Origin: an uncultured Bacteroidales bacterium
GTDB lineage: Bacteria; Bacteroidota; Bacteroidia; Bacteroidales; UBA932
DNA: 64,000 nucleotides
Direction of reading: 5' to 3'
NCBI GenBank assembly: GCA_900318445.1
Contig: ONKO01000003.1
Span: 1-64,000, forward strand
The notes under the pieces are model-generated. The model worked only from the letters and a program-made list of their open reading frames with translations, was not told where the DNA came from and made no database searches. Made by a program: the position numbers and the translations under genes. This document shows positions 61,127 to 64,000 of this stretch, one piece after another. Within the stretch, counting starts at the first letter, position 1. Each line of letters opens with the position of its first letter.

Positions 61127-61297
61127 TTATAAATCGTTGGCCATCTCCTCTTCGCGCGTGCGGTCAATTTCTTCGTCAAACCCCTTGAGGGCGGCGAACG
61201 GCGCAAACTGCGCGGCACGCTCGGAAAGGGGCATGGGCTTATGCCGGCGCGAAGTGGGATGCGGCAGGCCGATGATATCGTCGTAGGGTCCTTTCAT
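61127..61297 (-). CDS. Small protein coupled to Y-family polymerase
   Basis: A 56-residue protein: MKGPYDDIIGLPHPTSRRHK, then PMPLSERAAQFAPFAALKGF and a charged helix (DEEIDRTREEEMANDL). The pattern 'YDDII-LPHP-S..H..M....RAAQFAPFAAL.G' recurs in small proteins next to dinB/umuC-like genes in Firmicutes and Bacteroidetes, from memory. It starts in the polymerase stop (ATGA), so it is translationally coupled. Role unknown; a partner or regulator of the polymerase is the obvious guess. The short length makes it easy to miss. Confidence 0.8.
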   Translation of the reverse strand: MKGPYDDIIGLPHPTSRRHKPMPLSERAAQFAPFAALKGFDEEIDRTREEEMANDL

Positions 61298-62655
61298 GCC
61301 TTGTGTCCTCCAATTTGATTGTTTCTCTCACGCGTAGTAGCGCCCTCCTCGAAGTTCATTCCCTTGAGGATGGCATTCTTTCCGAATTTCCGCCGGATTT
61401 CCAGGATGACCTTCTGCTGCCGGCGCTCCTTCTCAAGATCCACGGGCTGCTCGTCGAAAAGGCCCAGCTGCAGTCCGTCGGCCCGCTCCTCGGGAAGGAT
61501 GTGCGAAGCCACCACATAGACGCGCCGCACTTCGAGTGACGGATCTACGATGCGTCCGAAAAGATCCATCGCCGCCTTCATGATAAGGGCGGTGGAAGAA
61601 GTGAAGCCCGGAAGATTCACGCTACCGTGCGCAGGCTTCGGGGTGGGACGGCCGTACCAGTCGGACACCATCTGCCCTCCGTAGCCCTGCCGGATCTTGT
61701 TTTCATAGCCGATGTGCAGCACCAGCTGGTCTGTCACCAGCTTCTTCTCCACCAGATCCAGCGCCAGGAGATCCGTCATCTCGCGCACGATGAGGGCCGC
61801 TTCACGAGCCTTGTACGGGCGCATGAGCACCTGCCCGCTGGAGAGCGAGCTGGCGCCGGGCCGATACCCCTTGATATCGGCCATGGTGCAGGGCTCCCAG
61901 CCCCACGCGTGGTCGATGAGAAGCTCCGCATTCACCCCGAACTCCCGGTAGAGGGACTCTTCGTCCGTGAGCGAGCGGCGCGCGACATCCCCCAGCGTGT
62001 AGAGACCCATGCGCTCCAGTCGCGCCACGGTGCCCCGGCCGATGCGCCAGAAATCGGTCATCGGCCTGTGCGACCAGTATTTTTGCCGATAGCTCATCTC
62101 ATCGAGCTCCGCCATGCGCACGCCGTCCTTATCGGCCTCCCGATGCTTGGCCTCAACGTCCATCGCCACTTTTGAGAGGTACATGTTGGGGCCGATGCCG
62201 GCGGTTGCGGTGATGCCCGTCTCTTTGAGCACTTCCCGCACCAGACGCATGGCGAGGTCGTGGGCCGTGGTTTTATAGAGCCGAAGGTACTCGGTGGCGT
62301 CGATGAAGACTTCATCGATAGAGTAGACGTGAATGTCCTCGGGCGCAATGAAACGGAGGTAGATGCCATAGATTTTACTGCTTACCTCTATATAATAGCT
62401 CATGCGGGGCGGGGCCGTAATGAACTGCACATTCGTCCCTTTCAGTTTCTCATGCACCTCGAACAGGCGCGCGCGTCCCGGGATGCCGTATGCCTTGAGC
62501 GAAGGCGACACCGCCAGGCAGATGGTCTTGTCCGTCCGGGTGGGGTCGGCCACCACCAGATTCGTCGTGAGCGGGTCCAGTCCCCTCGCGACGCACTCGG
62601 CCGATGCGTAGAAACTTTTGAGGTCGATAGCGATGTATGTACGGTCCGTAGTCAT
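61294..62655 (-). CDS. Y-family DNA polymerase (DinB/UmuC type)
   Basis: A 453-residue translesion polymerase. The catalytic carboxylates are in YIAIDLKSFYASAEC (start of palm) and HVYSIDEVFIDATEYL. AGIGPNMYLSKVAMDVEAK follows, then the helix-hairpin-helix region FWRIGRGTVARLERMGLYTLGDVA and the little finger. The C-terminus contains LQLGLFDE, a likely sliding-clamp motif (QLGLF). It resembles the plasmid/phage-type UvrX/DinP branch rather than short DinB. The start is at MTTDRTYIAIDL; the upstream gene ends 4 bp before. The coupled small protein follows. Confidence 0.9.
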   Translation of the reverse strand: MTTDRTYIAIDLKSFYASAECVARGLDPLTTNLVVADPTRTDKTICLAVSPSLKAYGIPGRARLFEVHEKLKGTNVQFITAPPRMSYYIEVSSKIYGIYLRFIAPEDIHVYSIDEVFIDATEYLRLYKTTAHDLAMRLVREVLKETGITATAGIGPNMYLSKVAMDVEAKHREADKDGVRMAELDEMSYRQKYWSHRPMTDFWRIGRGTVARLERMGLYTLGDVARRSLTDEESLYREFGVNAELLIDHAWGWEPCTMADIKGYRPGASSLSSGQVLMRPYKAREAALIVREMTDLLALDLVEKKLVTDQLVLHIGYENKIRQGYGGQMVSDWYGRPTPKPAHGSVNLPGFTSSTALIMKAAMDLFGRIVDPSLEVRRVYVVASHILPEERADGLQLGLFDEQPVDLEKERRQQKVILEIRRKFGKNAILKGMNFEEGATTRERNNQIGGHKA

Positions 62656-62659
62656 TTTT

Positions 62660-64000
62660 TTACTCTTCCACCCAGGCCAGGTTAAAACGGTAATGGACAC
62701 GGCTGCTCAGGAGGTGGATGGTGCCGTTCGGGCTTTGCGTACAGGCCAGATAGCCTTTGGGCTCGGCATGCGTAGCATCCAGCGTGAAGGTACCGGTCCA
62801 GGCGCCACCGTCCAGGGTACGGGTTTTGCCGTCGGTGAGAAGTTTGTTCACGGGCCAGGTAGCGCCTTCGTCATAGCTCAGGGCTACATACAGGCCGCTT
62901 TCTCCAAAGGAGCACAACATGAGGGGGCCTTCCTGGAGGCGCCTGAGCACCAGCCGCTGGCCACTGCCGATGGGCGGGAATTCCGAAGCACGATAGATCC
63001 AGGTTCTACCTCCATCGGCCGAGATGCTTAAGGGCATGCGCCCGTCGATGGCGTTGCCGCGGCCCAAAGCCATGAGACGGCCGTCCTTAAGCTCCACAAG
63101 CCCCGCGTGGATACCTTTGATGATGCTGCCGGTGTCCTTCCAGGTTTTGCCTCCGTCCTTGGAGACGTGCAGCGCCGTACCGGCTTCGCCATCAGGGCCG
63201 GCATCGCAGCACAGCAGGATGCGGCCGTCTTTTGTAACGATGGGGCCGGCTATTACCTGATGCCGCACTGCATGTTCGGGCTCTATATATTGTAAAGGAG
63301 ACCAGCTGCCATTATTCCAGCGGCGCAGGGCCAGGGCCAGGTCTTTCCACTCCCCCGCGTCGCCTACGCCCTGGAAGTGGAGAAGGTCTCCACTATCCAG
63401 CGTTAGAAGGGCGCTGCCGGTCATATTGCGGCCCGGTACTTTGCAAAACAGCGTAGCAGGCTGCCAGTTTTCTCCGTCAAATGTGCTTTGGAGCACAACC
63501 ATTTCGCGCCCGGCCTCGGCGTCGGTAGAGAACCAGATGGCAAGGAGCCGCCCGTCCGGCAGCCAGGTCACAGCCGGCTGGTGGTTATGGGAATAGAAAG
63601 GGCTGCCGTCTACAGGAGGGATGACATAGGGCAGCGGCTCGGCGAAAAAAGGGGCCGCAGTCTGCCCCGGCGCTGTGGATCGCGGCAGATCTTCCACGAT
63701 GCGGAAGCCGAGCAGCACGCTGCGGTCTTCGGGAATGGAGGCGCTGCGGTAGTCCGTAGCCAGAAACTCCACGGGGGTGTTGTGGCTGCCGCCGCGAACC
63801 GCCCGGTACTGTCCGTCAACCACATCCAGGCACCATTCCTCCACGTTGCCGTGCATGTCGTAGAGGCCCCAGGCATTGGGGGCGAACTGCGCCACCTGCA
63901 GGCTCACGGGTACTTTGTCGCGGGTGTTCTCCTGCACCTTCCACTGGTCTTCGGGGAAGGTTTCTCCTGTGTTGTATTTCGTGGCGGAGCCGGCGCGGCA
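62660..64000 (-). CDS. SUMF1-domain plus sialidase-like protein (5' end outside window)
   Basis: The gene enters from the right edge. Its visible N-terminal part is a SUMF1/FGE-sulfatase domain: RAGSATKYNTGETFPEDQWK, WGLYDMHGNVEEWCLD, YRAVRGGSHNTP, RSVLLGFRIVED. The two catalytic Cys of true formylglycine-generating enzymes (around the GGS segment) are absent. From about 85 residues after the FGE motif a six-bladed sialidase-like BNR domain follows, with Asp boxes SKDGGKTW, SADGGRTW and SYDEGATW. The combination suggests a surface carbohydrate-active or binding protein rather than a sulfatase activator. Gene ends 4 bp before the polymerase start. The true length is unknown. Confidence 0.8.
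   Translation of the reverse strand, partial: CRAGSATKYNTGETFPEDQWKVQENTRDKVPVSLQVAQFAPNAWGLYDMHGNVEEWCLDVVDGQYRAVRGGSHNTPVEFLATDYRSASIPEDRSVLLGFRIVEDLPRSTAPGQTAAPFFAEPLPYVIPPVDGSPFYSHNHQPAVTWLPDGRLLAIWFSTDAEAGREMVVLQSTFDGENWQPATLFCKVPGRNMTGSALLTLDSGDLLHFQGVGDAGEWKDLALALRRWNNGSWSPLQYIEPEHAVRHQVIAGPIVTKDGRILLCCDAGPDGEAGTALHVSKDGGKTWKDTGSIIKGIHAGLVELKDGRLMALGRGNAIDGRMPLSISADGGRTWIYRASEFPPIGSGQRLVLRRLQEGPLMLCSFGESGLYVALSYDEGATWPVNKLLTDGKTRTLDGGAWTGTFTLDATHAEPKGYLACTQSPNGTIHLLSSRVHYRFNLAWVEE

Noticed and set aside
62660-64000. Active formylglycine-generating enzyme for sulfatases
   Set aside because: The region after the GGS motif lacks both catalytic Cys, and no sulfatase gene is in the window.

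Overview
The window is a gene-dense, high-GC stretch (by eye about 58-60% G+C) of a Bacteroidales-type chromosome. Support comes from SusC/SusD pairs, BACON, DUF5018 and PCMD lipoproteins, the Bacteroidetes promoter form (TTG, 19-21 bp, TAnnTTTG), an archaeal/vacuolar-type ATPase operon carrying DUF2764, and a Na+-pumping methylmalonyl-CoA decarboxylase set. Genus cannot be fixed from sequence alone. An anaerobic, propionate-forming gut or rumen member is the natural inference.

Layout. 1-410 (minus): rpsR (cut by the window edge) and a damaged rpsF. 539-4117 (plus): an LpxL-type acyltransferase, a lipoprotein flavoenzyme and a DUF5009 membrane protein. 17181-4107 (minus): a long polysaccharide-utilisation operon with an AGE-family epimerase, SusC, SusD, a DUF5018 lipoprotein, an NAGPA phosphodiester glycosidase, a GHL10 glycosidase-like protein, a BACON lipoprotein and a metallophosphoesterase. 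Divergent from it, 17358-20961 (plus) encodes a ROK regulator, a DUF4434 lipoprotein and a sugar porter. 21007-29477 (plus): one tight operon with DUF4831, PepD, a POT peptide transporter, a zeta-toxin-like kinase, TldD, TldE and a GT2 glycosyltransferase. 29478-34021 is lower in GC, with orphan secreted proteins, beta-barrels, a PCMD lipoprotein and a gene remnant. 34118-41613 (plus): TrkA, the decarboxylase subunits MmdA/OadG/biotin carrier/OadB, an Omp85-type barrel and a serine hydrolase. 41823-48948 (plus): V-type ATPase E-DUF2764-A-B-D-I-K. 49263-52710: a phosphatase-GDPD fusion convergent with an AlkZ-like gene, then YggS. 56475-52795 (minus): DUF349 protein and YidC, divergent from trmD. 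57243-57996: a palindrome-rich intergenic region with tandem repeats and a probable small RNA. 60258-57997 (minus): a TPP riboswitch and a TonB receptor, hence a predicted thiamine receptor. 64000-60353 (minus): a SUMF1/sialidase-like protein, a Y-family polymerase with a coupled 56-residue protein, and glutaminyl cyclase.

How the parts fit. The K subunit of the ATPase keeps the residues that bind Na+ in Enterococcus NtpK, so the decarboxylase (Na+ out) and the ATPase may share a sodium circuit. The large PUL has no recognisable classical glycoside hydrolase, lyase or sulfatase. Its enzymes instead suggest phosphodiester-linked sugars: uncovering (NAGPA), dephosphorylation, epimerisation and uptake by a sugar porter under ROK control.

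The most distinctive unexplained signals are the intergenic nested palindromes, an inverted 44-bp repeat upstream of two convergent genes, the probable small RNA, a 1,250-bp-spaced repeat of a glycosyltransferase 3' end, and the frameshifting deletion inside rpsF.
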